Assembly (NCBI GenBank): GCA_900762805.1
Contig: CAAFHY010000117.1
Coordinates: forward strand, 1-16,228
Direction of reading: 5' to 3'
Origin: Oscillospiraceae bacterium
Lineage (GTDB): Bacteria; Bacillota; Clostridia; Oscillospirales; Ruminococcaceae
Length of the DNA stretch: 16,228 bases
Shown here: positions 7,349 through 14,552 of the stretch, piece after piece
Numbering within the stretch: the stretch's first letter is position 1
Layout of the letters: every line of letters begins with the position of its first letter
Translations under genes and position numbers: made by a program
The notes under the pieces: model-generated
Told to the model about the DNA's origin: nothing
Database searches by the model: none
Seen by the model: the letters and a program-made list of their open reading frames with translations, nothing else

Positions 7349-7894
7349 ATGTCGAGAATTGGTAGAAAACCGATCGTTATTCCCACTGGTGTTGAGGTCA
7401 AGCAGGACGGCCACACCCTTACGGTCAAGGGACCCAAGGGCGAGCTGACCCAGACCTTCAGCCCGAAGGTGAATATCAGCGTGGAGGGTGCCGAGATCGT
7501 CGTCACCCGCCCGTCCGAGGATAAGGAATACCGTTCGCTTCACGGCCTGACGCGAACCCTTATCCACAACATGGTCGTTGGCGTGACCGATGGCTTCAAG
7601 AAGGAGCTGGATGTTGTCGGCGTGGGCTATCGTGCCCAGAAGGCCGGCAAGACCACCACCCTCAACCTCGGCTTCTCGCACCCGGTCGAGCTTACCGACA
7701 GCGATGATATCACCATCGAGGTGCCGGGCCCGAACAAGCTCGTCATCCATGGCATCAACAAGCAGCAGGTCGGCCAGTTTGCGGCCGACGTCCGCAAAAT
7801 CAGACCGCCTGAGCCTTACAAGGGCAAGGGCATCCGCTACACCGGTGAATTTGTCGCCCACAAGGAAGGCAAAGCCGGCAAGTCGTCTAAGTAA
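7349..7894 (+). CDS. rplF: 50S ribosomal protein L6
   Basis: L6 has two repeated RNA-binding domains and lies near the factor-binding site of the 50S subunit. The product is 181 residues beginning MSRIGRKPIVIP. The first domain runs to about residue 80. The second carries the signature P-E-P-Y-K-G-K-G-I-R-Y near 152-162. A basic tail ends G-K-S-S-K. An AGGAG site lies about 10 bases upstream, and spacing to both neighbours is 15 nt. Confidence 0.97.
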   Translation: MSRIGRKPIVIPTGVEVKQDGHTLTVKGPKGELTQTFSPKVNISVEGAEIVVTRPSEDKEYRSLHGLTRTLIHNMVVGVTDGFKKELDVVGVGYRAQKAGKTTTLNLGFSHPVELTDSDDITIEVPGPNKLVIHGINKQQVGQFAADVRKIRPPEPYKGKGIRYTGEFVAHKEGKAGKSSK

Positions 7895-7909
7895 GGGGAG
7901 TGAACGCAG

Positions 7910-8269
7910 ATGATTAAAATTCAGGACAGCAATAAAATGCGCCTTAAAAGGCATGCGCGCGTCCGTGGGAAGATCAGCGGTACGGCTGAGTGCCCCCGTC
8001 TGTGCGTTTATCGCTCCACCAAGCACATCTACGCCCAGATCATTGACGATGTCAAGTGCGTGACGCTGGCCAGTGCCTCGTCGCTCGAAAAGGGCTTTGA
8101 GGGCGTCGGCGGCAACGTTGAGGCAGCCGAAAAGGTCGGCAAGGCCATCGCGGAGAAGGCTCTCAAGGCCGGCATCGAGGTGGTCGTGTTTGACCGCGGC
8201 GGCTATCTGTATCATGGTCGTGTCAAAGCACTCGCAGACGGCGCTCGCGCCGGCGGCCTGAAATTTTAA
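7910..8269 (+). CDS. rplR: 50S ribosomal protein L18
   Basis: L18 binds 5S rRNA together with L5 and mediates its attachment to 23S rRNA. The 119-residue product has a basic N-terminal region ([10 protein letters not shown] near 11-20), P-R-L-C-V-Y-R-S near 29-36, the [13 protein letters not shown] motif near 91-103 and a G-L-K-F C-terminus. It is placed 15 nt after rplF and 15 nt before rpsE. The length is typical. Confidence 0.97.
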   Translation: MIKIQDSNKMRLKRHARVRGKISGTAECPRLCVYRSTKHIYAQIIDDVKCVTLASASSLEKGFEGVGGNVEAAEKVGKAIAEKALKAGIEVVVFDRGGYLYHGRVKALADGARAGGLKF

Positions 8270-8284
8270 GGGGAGGATACCAAT

Positions 8285-8785
8285 ATGCAGAGAAATGATG
8301 CTGCGACTCTCGACCTTAAAGAGAAGGTCGTAACGATCAACCGCGTGTCCAAGACCGTCAAGGGCGGCCGCGTTTCCAAGTTCGCGGTGCTGGTCGTTGT
8401 CGGCGATGGCAAAGGCCGCGTGGGTGTTGGCCACGGCAAGGCCTCTGAGGTGCCCGACGCCATCCGCAAGGGGCTGGAGGATGCCAAGAAGAATATGCTG
8501 AGCGTCGAGATCAAGGGCACCACGGTGCCGCATGAGGTCATCGGCAAGTTCGGCGCAGGCTCGGTCCTTATCAAGCCGGCCGCCCCCGGTACCGGCATCA
8601 TCGCCGGCGGCGCCGTCCGCGCCGTCATGGAAGCTGCCGGCATCACCGATGTCCGCGCCAAGTCGCTCCGCTCGAACAATCCCAATAACGTGGTGTACGC
8701 CACCATCGAGGGGCTGAAGCAGATGCGCAACGTTGAGGCTGTTGCCAAACGTCGCGGCAAGGCTCCCGAAGAAATCTTAGGTTAA
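8285..8785 (+). CDS. rpsE: 30S ribosomal protein S5
   Basis: S5 lies at the mRNA entry site with S3 and S4 and affects decoding fidelity. The 166-residue product has the N-terminal double-stranded RNA-binding domain with [11 protein letters not shown] near 38-48. The C-terminal domain has [14 protein letters not shown] near 99-112 and ends P-E-E-I-L-G. A GGGGAGG site precedes the ATG. Its TAA leads directly into the AAGGAGG that serves rpmD. Confidence 0.97.
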   Translation: MQRNDAATLDLKEKVVTINRVSKTVKGGRVSKFAVLVVVGDGKGRVGVGHGKASEVPDAIRKGLEDAKKNMLSVEIKGTTVPHEVIGKFGAGSVLIKPAAPGTGIIAGGAVRAVMEAAGITDVRAKSLRSNNPNNVVYATIEGLKQMRNVEAVAKRRGKAPEEILG

Positions 8786-8799
8786 GGAGGGGCATTTCA

Positions 8800-9228
8800 A
8801 TGGCTGAAGAGATCAAAACCAACGAAGCAGTTGCCGAAGAGGCCGCCCCGAAGAAGGCCGTCCGCAAGCCGGCTGCCAGGAAGGCAGAGAGCGAAGCGGC
8901 CGAAAAGAAGGCTGCCCCCAAAAAGACAGCCATGAAGGCTGAGGGAGAGGCCGCTGAGAAGAAGGCTGCTCCCAAAAAGACCGCCGCCAAGAAGGCTGAG
9001 GCTCCTGTCGAGGAGGTCAAGCCGGAGACCAAGCCGGTGAAAAAGGCCGAGGCCATGCTGACCATCCGCCTGACCCGCGGCTTCTCCCACAGGCTCGACA
9101 ACCAGATCGCCACGGCGAAGTCCATGGGTCTTCGCAAGGTCGGCGATGTGGCGCATCAGCCGGACAATGCTGCGACCCAGGGCAAGGTCAATGTGATCCG
9201 CCACATGGTCGAAGTCACCAAAGAATAA
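8800..9228 (+). CDS. rpmD: 50S ribosomal protein L30 with an 85-residue Lys/Ala/Glu-rich N-terminal extension
   Basis: L30 is a small 23S rRNA-binding protein of the large subunit, usually about 60 residues. Here residues 86-142 ([12 protein letters not shown] to the end) form the whole canonical L30, with G-L-R-K-V near 104-108 and the usual C-terminal H-M-V-E-V. Residues 1-85 are low-complexity, roughly 25 Ala, 20 Lys and 16 Glu with no aromatic residue, and include an 18-residue duplication (30-47 and 48-65). AAGGAGG at 8784-8790 lies nine bases before the ATG at 8800, while no such site fits the internal ATG at 9055, so the extension is probably translated. It resembles histone-H1-like disordered tails; its function is unknown. 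Confidence 0.93.
   Translation: MAEEIKTNEAVAEEAAPKKAVRKPAARKAESEAAEKKAAPKKTAMKAEGEAAEKKAAPKKTAAKKAEAPVEEVKPETKPVKKAEAMLTIRLTRGFSHRLDNQIATAKSMGLRKVGDVAHQPDNAATQGKVNVIRHMVEVTKE
8887..8994 (+). repeat. Two tandem 54-bp units inside rpmD (18-residue duplication)
   Basis: The units at 8887-8940 and 8941-8994 encode [15 protein letters not shown] followed by M-K-A or A-K-K. The proteins are nearly identical, but the DNA differs at many third positions (for example GAAGCGGCCGAAAAG against GAGGCCGCTGAGAAG). That points to an older duplication kept at the protein level, or to convergent low-complexity composition, rather than a recent slippage event. Confidence 0.75.
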
Positions 9229-9242
9229 GGAGGACGGTATCT

Positions 9243-9683
9243 ATGATGCTCCATGATTTGAAGCCGGCCGCCGGCGCCACGAAGGACGTCAAGCGCAAGG
9301 GGCGCGGCGCCGGTTCGGGCAACGGCAAGACCGCCGGTTACGGCCACAAGGGCCAGCTCGCCCGTTCGGGCCACAAGCCGGCCTACTTTGAAGGCGGCCA
9401 GATGCCGCTCGTCCGTCGTCTGCCCAAGCGCGGCTTTACCAACATTTTCGGTAAGCAGTACGCTGTCATCAATGTCGGCGATCTCGAAAAGAAATTCGAG
9501 AGCGGCGCTGTTGTCGATACCGAGGCTGTTATCGCCAGCGGCCTGATCAAGAAGCCGCTCAGCGGCATCAAGGTGCTTGGCAGCGGCGAGCTGACCAAGT
9601 CCCTGACCGTGAAACTTGCCGCTTTTTCGAAGAGCGCACAGGAAAAGATCGAAAAGGCAGGCGGAAAGGCCGAGGTGATCTGA
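9243..9683 (+). CDS. rplO: 50S ribosomal protein L15
   Basis: L15 is a late-assembly 23S rRNA-binding protein. The 146-residue product has the glycine-rich basic N-terminal arm ([15 protein letters not shown] near 18-32), F-E-G-G-Q-M-P-L near 49-56 and R-R-L-P-K-R-G-F near 58-65. The start could be 9243 or 9246 (ATGATG); the first fits the family's M-x-L-H-D-L start. Its TGA ends one base before the secY GTG, so the secY ribosome binding site lies within this gene. Confidence 0.96.
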   Translation: MMLHDLKPAAGATKDVKRKGRGAGSGNGKTAGYGHKGQLARSGHKPAYFEGGQMPLVRRLPKRGFTNIFGKQYAVINVGDLEKKFESGAVVDTEAVIASGLIKKPLSGIKVLGSGELTKSLTVKLAAFSKSAQEKIEKAGGKAEVI

Positions 9684-9684
9684 G

Positions 9685-10995
9685 GTGTTCCAAACCTTTG
9701 CCAACGCATGGAAGATCGAGGATCTGCGCAAGAAGATACTCTTTACGCTGATGATCCTGCTGATTTTCCGTCTGGGAGCCGCGATCGTTGTTCCGTTTGT
9801 CGATGCAAAGGTGTTCCAGGAAGCCATGACCTCGTCTGAGGGTACCATCACCGGTGTTCTCAATATGATGACCGGCGGCAGCTTCTCGCAGGCTACGCTG
9901 TTTGCGCTTTCGGTAACGCCGTATATCAACGCTTCGATCATCATCAATCTGCTTCAGGTCGTCATCCCGTCCCTTGAGCGTCTGGCGCGCGAGGGAGAGG
10001 AGGGCCAGAAGAAGATCAACCGCATCACCCGCTATGCCGCGATCGGCTTGTCGGTCGCGCTGGCCGTGATTTACTACTTCCTCATCAAGAGGTACAATGC
10101 CCTTCTCTACACCAAGGGCTTTGCCGGCGTCTTTACGGCCATTGTCATCATCCTCGCCTACACAGCCGGTGCCATGCTGCTGATGTGGCTGGGTGAGCAG
10201 ATCGACAGCAACGGCATCGGCAACGGCCTCTCGCTGCTCATCTTTACGGGTATCATCTCCAATCTGCCGACAGCAGCCGCCCAGATCATCACCTATCTGC
10301 AGCTGGCCGGCGGCCATATCGAGGGCGAGGCTGCAAGGCCGAGCTTCTATGTGCTGGTGCCGCTCATTCTGGTGCTGTTTGCGGCCATGTTCGTGGCGGT
10401 CGTGTTTATGAACGCCGCCGAACGCCGCATCCCCATCCAGTATGCCAAGCGTGTCGTCGGCCGCAAGATGTACGGCGGCCAGAGCACCTACTTCCCGATC
10501 CGGGTTTCGCTGACCGGCGTCCTGCCTGTCATTTTCGCCTCGGCCATCCTGTCGGTGCCCGGCACCATCAAGGATTTCTTCGGGATCACCGGCACCTGGG
10601 GCACCATCCTCAGCTGGTTCACACCGTCACATTTCGGCTATGCCGTCATCTACGCGCTGCTGATCATCGGCTTCAACTACTTCTATGTGTCGATCCAGTA
10701 TGACCCGGAGAAGATCGCCAATGATCTGCGCAAGAACAGCGGCGGCATTCCGGGCATCCGCCCCGGCGCCCCGACGGCTGATTTCCTCAAGAAGTCTCTC
10801 AACAGGGTCACCTTTATCGGCGCGGCTTTCTTGGTCATCGTCGCCATCCTGCCGATCATCATCACCATCACCACCGGCATCAACATCTCGCTCGGCGGTA
10901 CTTCTATTCTGATCGTCGTGGGTGTGGCGCTTGAGATCCAGCAGACGCTCGACAGCTACATGCTGATGCGCCATCACAAGGGCTTCCTTGATTAA
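9685..10995 (+). CDS. secY: Protein translocase channel subunit SecY
   Basis: SecY is the membrane pore of the SecYEG translocon. The 436-residue protein begins F-Q-T-F-A-N-A-W-K-I-E-D-L-R-K-K, the standard Firmicutes N-terminus, which fixes the GTG at 9685 as the start; GAGGTGATCT upstream is its ribosome binding site. About ten hydrophobic segments are visible. Signatures include S-V-T-P-Y-I-N-A-S-I near 75-84, W-L-G-E-Q-I near 168-173, and the cytoplasmic A-E-R-R-I-P-I-Q-Y-A-K-R loop near 246-257, which contacts ribosomes and SecA. It is the only GTG-started gene seen here. Confidence 0.97.
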   Translation: MFQTFANAWKIEDLRKKILFTLMILLIFRLGAAIVVPFVDAKVFQEAMTSSEGTITGVLNMMTGGSFSQATLFALSVTPYINASIIINLLQVVIPSLERLAREGEEGQKKINRITRYAAIGLSVALAVIYYFLIKRYNALLYTKGFAGVFTAIVIILAYTAGAMLLMWLGEQIDSNGIGNGLSLLIFTGIISNLPTAAAQIITYLQLAGGHIEGEAARPSFYVLVPLILVLFAAMFVAVVFMNAAERRIPIQYAKRVVGRKMYGGQSTYFPIRVSLTGVLPVIFASAILSVPGTIKDFFGITGTWGTILSWFTPSHFGYAVIYALLIIGFNYFYVSIQYDPEKIANDLRKNSGGIPGIRPGAPTADFLKKSLNRVTFIGAAFLVIVAILPIIITITTGINISLGGTSILIVVGVALEIQQTLDSYMLMRHHKGFLD

Positions 10996-11007
10996 GAGAG
11001 CGAAGCT

Positions 11008-11640
11008 ATGAATCTTATCTTTTTGGGTGCGCCCGGCGCGGGCAAGGGTACGCAGGCCGAGATCGTTTCCCGCAGGCTCTCGGTGCCTATCATCAGCACC
11101 GGCAACATCCTGCGCGAGGCCATCAGGGCCGGCACCGAGCTGGGTCTCAAAGCCAAGAGCTTTATCGACGCGGGCGACCTTGTGCCCGACGACATCATTA
11201 TCGGCATCGTGTCCGAGCGGTTGGCGCAGCCCGACTGCGCCGCCGGCTTTATCCTCGACGGCGTGCCCCGCACGCTGCCGCAGGCCGAGGCTCTCGCCTC
11301 GCTCGGCATTGCCATCGACTTCGTGATCGAGATCGACGTTCCCGACGACGAGATCGTCAGGCGTCTGGGCGGGCGCCGCGTTTGTTCCGAATGCGGGACG
11401 CCCTTCCACACAGAGGCCAAGCCGCCGGTCAATGAGGGCGTCTGCGACGTCTGCGGCGGTTCCCTTGTGGAGCGCGCCGACGACGCGCCGGAGACGGTGA
11501 AGAACCGCCTGAGCGTCTATCACAGGATGACCGAACCGCTCATCGACTATTATGAGAGGCTCGGAAAGCTGAGGCGGATCAAGGGCGCCGGCGACGTGCG
11601 GGAGATCACCCGCAGCGTACTGGCCGCGATCGAGGCGTAA
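11008..11640 (+). CDS. adk: Adenylate kinase, zinc-finger LID type
   Basis: Adenylate kinase catalyses ATP + AMP = 2 ADP in the cytoplasm and balances adenine nucleotides. The 210-residue protein has a Walker A loop, G-A-P-G-A-G-K-G-T, at 7-15 and a long LID domain with four cysteines (C126, C129, C146, C149) that should bind zinc, as in many Gram-positive enzymes. The usual D-G-F-P-R-T motif reads D-G-V-P-R-T at 84-89, a Phe-to-Val change. The start is 12 nt after secY with only a weak purine-rich site (AAGAGAG), so it may depend on coupling to secY. Confidence 0.97.
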   Translation: MNLIFLGAPGAGKGTQAEIVSRRLSVPIISTGNILREAIRAGTELGLKAKSFIDAGDLVPDDIIIGIVSERLAQPDCAAGFILDGVPRTLPQAEALASLGIAIDFVIEIDVPDDEIVRRLGGRRVCSECGTPFHTEAKPPVNEGVCDVCGGSLVERADDAPETVKNRLSVYHRMTEPLIDYYERLGKLRRIKGAGDVREITRSVLAAIEA

Positions 11641-11642
11641 AG

Positions 11643-12401
11643 ATGATCGAGCTCAAAACAGCTAAAGAAATCGAATTGCTCAAGATTGCCGGAGCCATCA
11701 GCGCGGGCGCGCTGATGGCCGCCGGCCGGGCGGTCAAGGTCGGCGCGACAACAGCCGACGTCGATAAGGCCGCTTACGACTATATCCTGGCCCATGGCGG
11801 AAAACCCAACTTCCTGCATTACGGCGGTTTTCCGGCAACGGCCTGCGTGTCGGTGAATAACGAGATCATTCACGGTATTCCCGGCCCGCGGGTGATCCGC
11901 GAGGGCGATATCGTCAGCGTGGACGTCGGGGCTTCCTATAAAGGCTTCAACGGCGACAACGCCGCCACCTTCGCTGCCGGAACGGTGAGCGAGGAGGCCC
12001 GCCGCCTGATGGAGGTCACGCGGGAGGCGTTGGCGCGCGGCATTGCCGCGGCCGTCGCGGGCAACAGGATAGGGGACATCGGCCACGCGGTGCAGACCTA
12101 TGTGGAGCAGAATGGCTGCTCGGTAGTGCGTGAATATGTCGGCCACGGTGTGGGCCGCGCACTGCACGAGGACCCGGAGGTGCCGAATTTCGGCCGCGCC
12201 GGGCACGGCCCGCGGCTTGTTCCGGGTATGGTCATTGCCATCGAGCCGATGGTGAACGCGGGTGGATACGAATGTGAGGTTCTGCCCAATGAATGGACGG
12301 TCGTGACCTGCGACGGCAGCCTTTCAGCCCATTTTGAAAATACGGTGCTGATCACGAAGGGCGAGCCTGTCATACTCACGGCGGTTTCGGAGGACGAATG
12401 A
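11643..12401 (+). CDS. map: Methionine aminopeptidase, type I
   Basis: This metalloenzyme removes the initiator methionine from new proteins as they leave the ribosome. The 252-residue protein carries the complete pita-bread active site: H77 (I-I-H-G-I-P), metal ligands D94 (V-D-V-G), D105 (N-G-D-N-A), H168 (G-H-G-V-G), E201 (I-E-P-M) and E232 (F-E-N-T). It has no N-terminal SEC-C zinc extension. It begins two bases after adk, and its TGA overlaps the next start as ATGA, so adk, map and the KOW gene are tightly coupled. Confidence 0.97.
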   Translation: MIELKTAKEIELLKIAGAISAGALMAAGRAVKVGATTADVDKAAYDYILAHGGKPNFLHYGGFPATACVSVNNEIIHGIPGPRVIREGDIVSVDVGASYKGFNGDNAATFAAGTVSEEARRLMEVTREALARGIAAAVAGNRIGDIGHAVQTYVEQNGCSVVREYVGHGVGRALHEDPEVPNFGRAGHGPRLVPGMVIAIEPMVNAGGYECEVLPNEWTVVTCDGSLSAHFENTVLITKGEPVILTAVSEDE

Positions 12402-12661
12402 ACGAATTTACGACAGGGCGCGCCGTACTTTCCAAGGCCGGTCACGACAAGAACCGCTTCTTTGCCGTGGTCGGGACCGATGGCGACTATGTCCTGATCG
12501 CAGATGGTCATGAGCGCAAAATAGAGTCTCCCAAACGGAAAAACGCAAAACACCTTCAGCTGACGAATATTTATTTCACAGCCGAGGAAATGCAGGCCAA
12601 CGGGCGGCTCAAACGGGCGATCAAGCAGCGTTTCACGGTAACGTTCACAAAGGAGGATTGA
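12398..12661 (+). CDS. Small KOW-domain protein, probable RNA-binding
   Basis: The 87-residue product is basic and has a KOW-like start ([11 protein letters not shown] near 7-17, then F-F-A-V-V-G and Y-V-L-I-A-D-G), followed by a lysine-rich K-R-K-N-A-K-H segment. This matches the L14e/L6e/L27e-like KOW family that sits between map and infA in Bacillus (ybzG) and Clostridia. Its position in the translation cluster suggests a ribosome- or RNA-linked role, but the exact function is not established. It overlaps map by four bases, and its last codons contain the infA ribosome binding site. Confidence 0.85.
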   Translation: MNEFTTGRAVLSKAGHDKNRFFAVVGTDGDYVLIADGHERKIESPKRKNAKHLQLTNIYFTAEEMQANGRLKRAIKQRFTVTFTKED

Positions 12662-12663
12662 AT

Positions 12664-12882
12664 TTGGCAAAGGAAGATATGTTAGAGGTTGAGGGCGTCG
12701 TCAGAGAAGTGCTTCCCAACGCGACTTTTCTGGTCGAGCTTCAGAACAAGCATCAGATTATTGCTCACATCTCCGGCAAGCTGCGCATGAACTACATCCG
12801 CATCCTGGTCGGCGACAGGGTAACGGTCGAGATGTCCCCCTACGATCTAACCAAAGGCAGAATTACTTGGCGCTCGAAATAG
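12664..12882 (+). CDS. infA: Translation initiation factor IF-1, TTG start
   Basis: IF-1 occupies the 30S A site during initiation and works with IF-2 and IF-3. Starting at the TTG at 12664 gives 72 residues, the exact usual length, with the family N-terminus (M)[23 protein letters not shown] near 35-47 and a K-G-R-I-T end near 64-68 are diagnostic of its OB fold. AAAGGAGG ending at 12656 is seven bases upstream. A second TTG at 12658 would add two residues but overlaps that site. No in-frame ATG occurs before codon 6, so a non-ATG start is unavoidable for a full-length protein. Confidence 0.95.
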   Translation: MAKEDMLEVEGVVREVLPNATFLVELQNKHQIIAHISGKLRMNYIRILVGDRVTVEMSPYDLTKGRITWRSK

Positions 12883-12903
12883 CGCCCACTTAGGAGGTAC
12901 AAC

Positions 12904-13017
12904 ATGAAGGTCAGGCCTTCCGTAAAACCGATGTGTGAGAAGTGCAAGGTCATCAAGCGCCATGGCCGCGTGATGGTCATCTGCACCAATCCGAGACACA
13001 AACAGCGTCAGGGCTGA
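12904..13017 (+). CDS. rpmJ: 50S ribosomal protein L36, zinc-ligand form
   Basis: L36 is the smallest large-subunit protein and stabilises 23S rRNA folding near L16. The 37-residue product starts [15 protein letters not shown] and ends Q-R-Q-G. C11, C14, C27 and H32 are the four ligands of the zinc-binding (C+) form. The length matches the family exactly. AGGAGG lies seven bases before the ATG. It sits between infA (21 nt) and rpsM (24 nt), as in most bacteria. Confidence 0.97.
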   Translation: MKVRPSVKPMCEKCKVIKRHGRVMVICTNPRHKQRQG

Positions 13018-13041
13018 GCTCTGAAATTTTGGAGGTATACT

Positions 13042-13410
13042 ATGGCACGAATTGCCGGCATCGACCTGCCGAAGGATAAGCGGGTCGAAGCGGGACTTAC
13101 CTATATCTACGGTATCGGTCCCAGCACTGCAAAGGTCATTCTTCGGGAGACCGGCGTCAACGCCGACACCCGCGTGAAGGATCTGAGCGATGACGACGTA
13201 GCAAAGCTGCGTGAATACATCGATCATCATCTGGTGGTCGAGGGCGACCTTAGGCGCAACGTATCCCTTGATATCAAGCGTCTTGTTGAGATCCAGTGCT
13301 ACCGTGGCGTGCGCCATCGCAAGGGTCTTCCCGTTCGCGGCCAGCGCACCAAGACGAATGCCCGTACCCGCAAGGGCCCGGCCCGCACGATAGCCAACAA
13401 GAAGAAGTAG
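13042..13410 (+). CDS. rpsM: 30S ribosomal protein S13
   Basis: S13 lies at the top of the 30S head and contacts the P-site tRNA and the 50S subunit. The 122-residue product begins [16 protein letters not shown], carries the helix-hairpin-helix segment [10 protein letters not shown] near 22-31 and the basic C-terminus with [21 protein letters not shown] is placed normally before the ATG. In E. coli S4 represses this operon at the rpsM leader; the 24-nt gap here is too short for a comparable pseudoknot leader unless rpmJ sequence takes part. Confidence 0.97.
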   Translation: MARIAGIDLPKDKRVEAGLTYIYGIGPSTAKVILRETGVNADTRVKDLSDDDVAKLREYIDHHLVVEGDLRRNVSLDIKRLVEIQCYRGVRHRKGLPVRGQRTKTNARTRKGPARTIANKKK

Positions 13411-13423
13411 AAAGGATAACAAA

Positions 13424-13831
13424 ATGGCGGGAAAAAACACCAAAAAGACTGCCGTTGTCACGCGCAAACGCCGTGAGCGCAAGAATATCGAGCGCGGCGC
13501 TGCGCACATCCAGGCATCGTTCAACAACACCATTGTTACCATCACCGATATCGACGGTAACGCTCTTTCGTGGGCCAGCGCCGGCGGACTGGGTTTCCGC
13601 GGCTCCCGCAAATCCACGCCGTATGCCGCTCAGCAGGCCGCCGAGGTCGCTGCCAAGGCTGCGATGGAGCACGGTCTCAAGACCGTTGAAGTTTACGTTA
13701 AGGGACCCGGTTCAGGCCGTGAAGCCGCCATCCGCTCGCTTCATGCCGCCGGCTTAGAGGTCAATATGATCAAGGACGTGACCCCTATCCCGCATAACGG
13801 CTGCCGCCCGCCCAAAAGGCGCCGCGTCTAA
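13424..13831 (+). CDS. rpsK: 30S ribosomal protein S11
   Basis: S11 forms part of the 30S platform near the mRNA exit. The 135-residue product has a lysine/arginine-rich N-terminus, [13 protein letters not shown] near 27-39, [13 protein letters not shown] near 62-74, G-P-G-S-G-R-E near 98-104, and the C-terminal [14 protein letters not shown]. It starts 13 nt after rpsM with an AAAGGA site, weaker than most here. Confidence 0.97.
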   Translation: MAGKNTKKTAVVTRKRRERKNIERGAAHIQASFNNTIVTITDIDGNALSWASAGGLGFRGSRKSTPYAAQQAAEVAAKAAMEHGLKTVEVYVKGPGSGREAAIRSLHAAGLEVNMIKDVTPIPHNGCRPPKRRRV

Positions 13832-13849
13832 GATTGGAGGATACACGAT

Positions 13850-14470
13850 ATGGCAAGAGAAACCGGAGCTGTGTGCAGATTCTGCCGCAGAGAAGGTCAG
13901 AAGCTTTTCCTGAAGGGCGATAAATGCTATTCCGGCAAGTGCCCCTACGAGCATCGTTCCTTTGCGCCCGGCCAGCACGGCAACGCGCGCAAGAAGAACT
14001 CGGAGTACGGCATCCAGCTGCGTGAAAAGCAGAAAGCCCGCCGCTACTACGGTGTGCTGGAGAGCCAGTTCAGAAAATATTATGAAATGGCTAACCGCAA
14101 GCAGGGCATCACCGGCGAAAACCTGCTTAGGATCCTTGAAAGCAGGATGGACAATGTCGTCTATCGCGCTGGCTTTGCTAATTCCCGTGCCGAGGCCCGT
14201 CAGCTGGTCAACCACTGCCACTACCTCGTCAACGGCCAGAAGGTCAACATCCCGTCCTATCTCGTGAAGGCCGGCGATGTGATCTCGGTGAAATCGACCG
14301 ACTGCGAAAAGATCAAGCAGGCCGTAGAGGCCAATTCGGCCCGTCCCAAGCCCCAGTGGCTGGATGTTGACACCAAGAATCTGACTGCCACGGTCAGCCA
14401 TCTGCCCGAACGCTCTGAGATTGATTTCGAGGTTGCCGAGCACTTCATCGTTGAGCTCTACTCCAAATAA
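13850..14470 (+). CDS. rpsD: 30S ribosomal protein S4, zinc-ligand form
   Basis: S4 starts 30S assembly by binding the 5' domain of 16S rRNA and later guards decoding accuracy with S5. The 206-residue product has four N-terminal cysteines (C9, C12, C26, C31) typical of the zinc-binding form. An S4-type RNA-binding domain lies near 96-160 ([12 protein letters not shown] then R-Q-L-V-N-H). In E. coli and Bacillus S4 is an autogenous repressor. Its placement between rpsK and rpoA differs from Bacillus, where rpsD is elsewhere. An 82-nt structured gap follows. Confidence 0.97.
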   Translation: MARETGAVCRFCRREGQKLFLKGDKCYSGKCPYEHRSFAPGQHGNARKKNSEYGIQLREKQKARRYYGVLESQFRKYYEMANRKQGITGENLLRILESRMDNVVYRAGFANSRAEARQLVNHCHYLVNGQKVNIPSYLVKAGDVISVKSTDCEKIKQAVEANSARPKPQWLDVDTKNLTATVSHLPERSEIDFEVAEHFIVELYSK

Positions 14471-14552
14471 CCCCCATCTGCCGCCAAGGCAAATAGGTTA
14501 TTGAGAATGCATATTTTGCGGCGTTTGCCGCCATTCAAATAGGAGGGTTCAA
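14471..14552 (+). promoter_or_regulatory. Structured rpsD-rpoA spacer with repeated, competing hairpin arms
   Basis: This 82-nt gap is the largest within the operon. GCGGC at 14518-14522 can pair with GCCGC downstream at 14527-14531 (GTTT loop) or upstream at 14480-14484. TGCCGCC followed four or five bases later by AAATAGG occurs twice, at 14479-14497 and 14526-14543. The second copy runs into the rpoA ribosome binding site AGGAGGG at 14541-14547. There is no U-tract and no convincing promoter. It may tune rpoA translation or RNA stability; that is inference. Confidence 0.45.

Noticed and set aside
7334..8533. 399-codon minus-strand open frame opposite rplF-rplR-rpsE
   Set aside because: Same reason: shadow of well-supported genes, with no ribosome binding site or recognisable domain.
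9055..9228. Internal ATG as the true start of a normal-length L30
   Set aside because: No ribosome binding site lies 5-12 bases upstream (the nearest GAGGAGG-like run is about 40 bases away), while the start at 8800 has an excellent one.
14501..14540. Internal promoter before rpoA (TTGAGA, TATTTT)
   Set aside because: The boxes are not at workable spacing: TTGAGA has no -10 17 bases on, and TATTTT has no -35 upstream.
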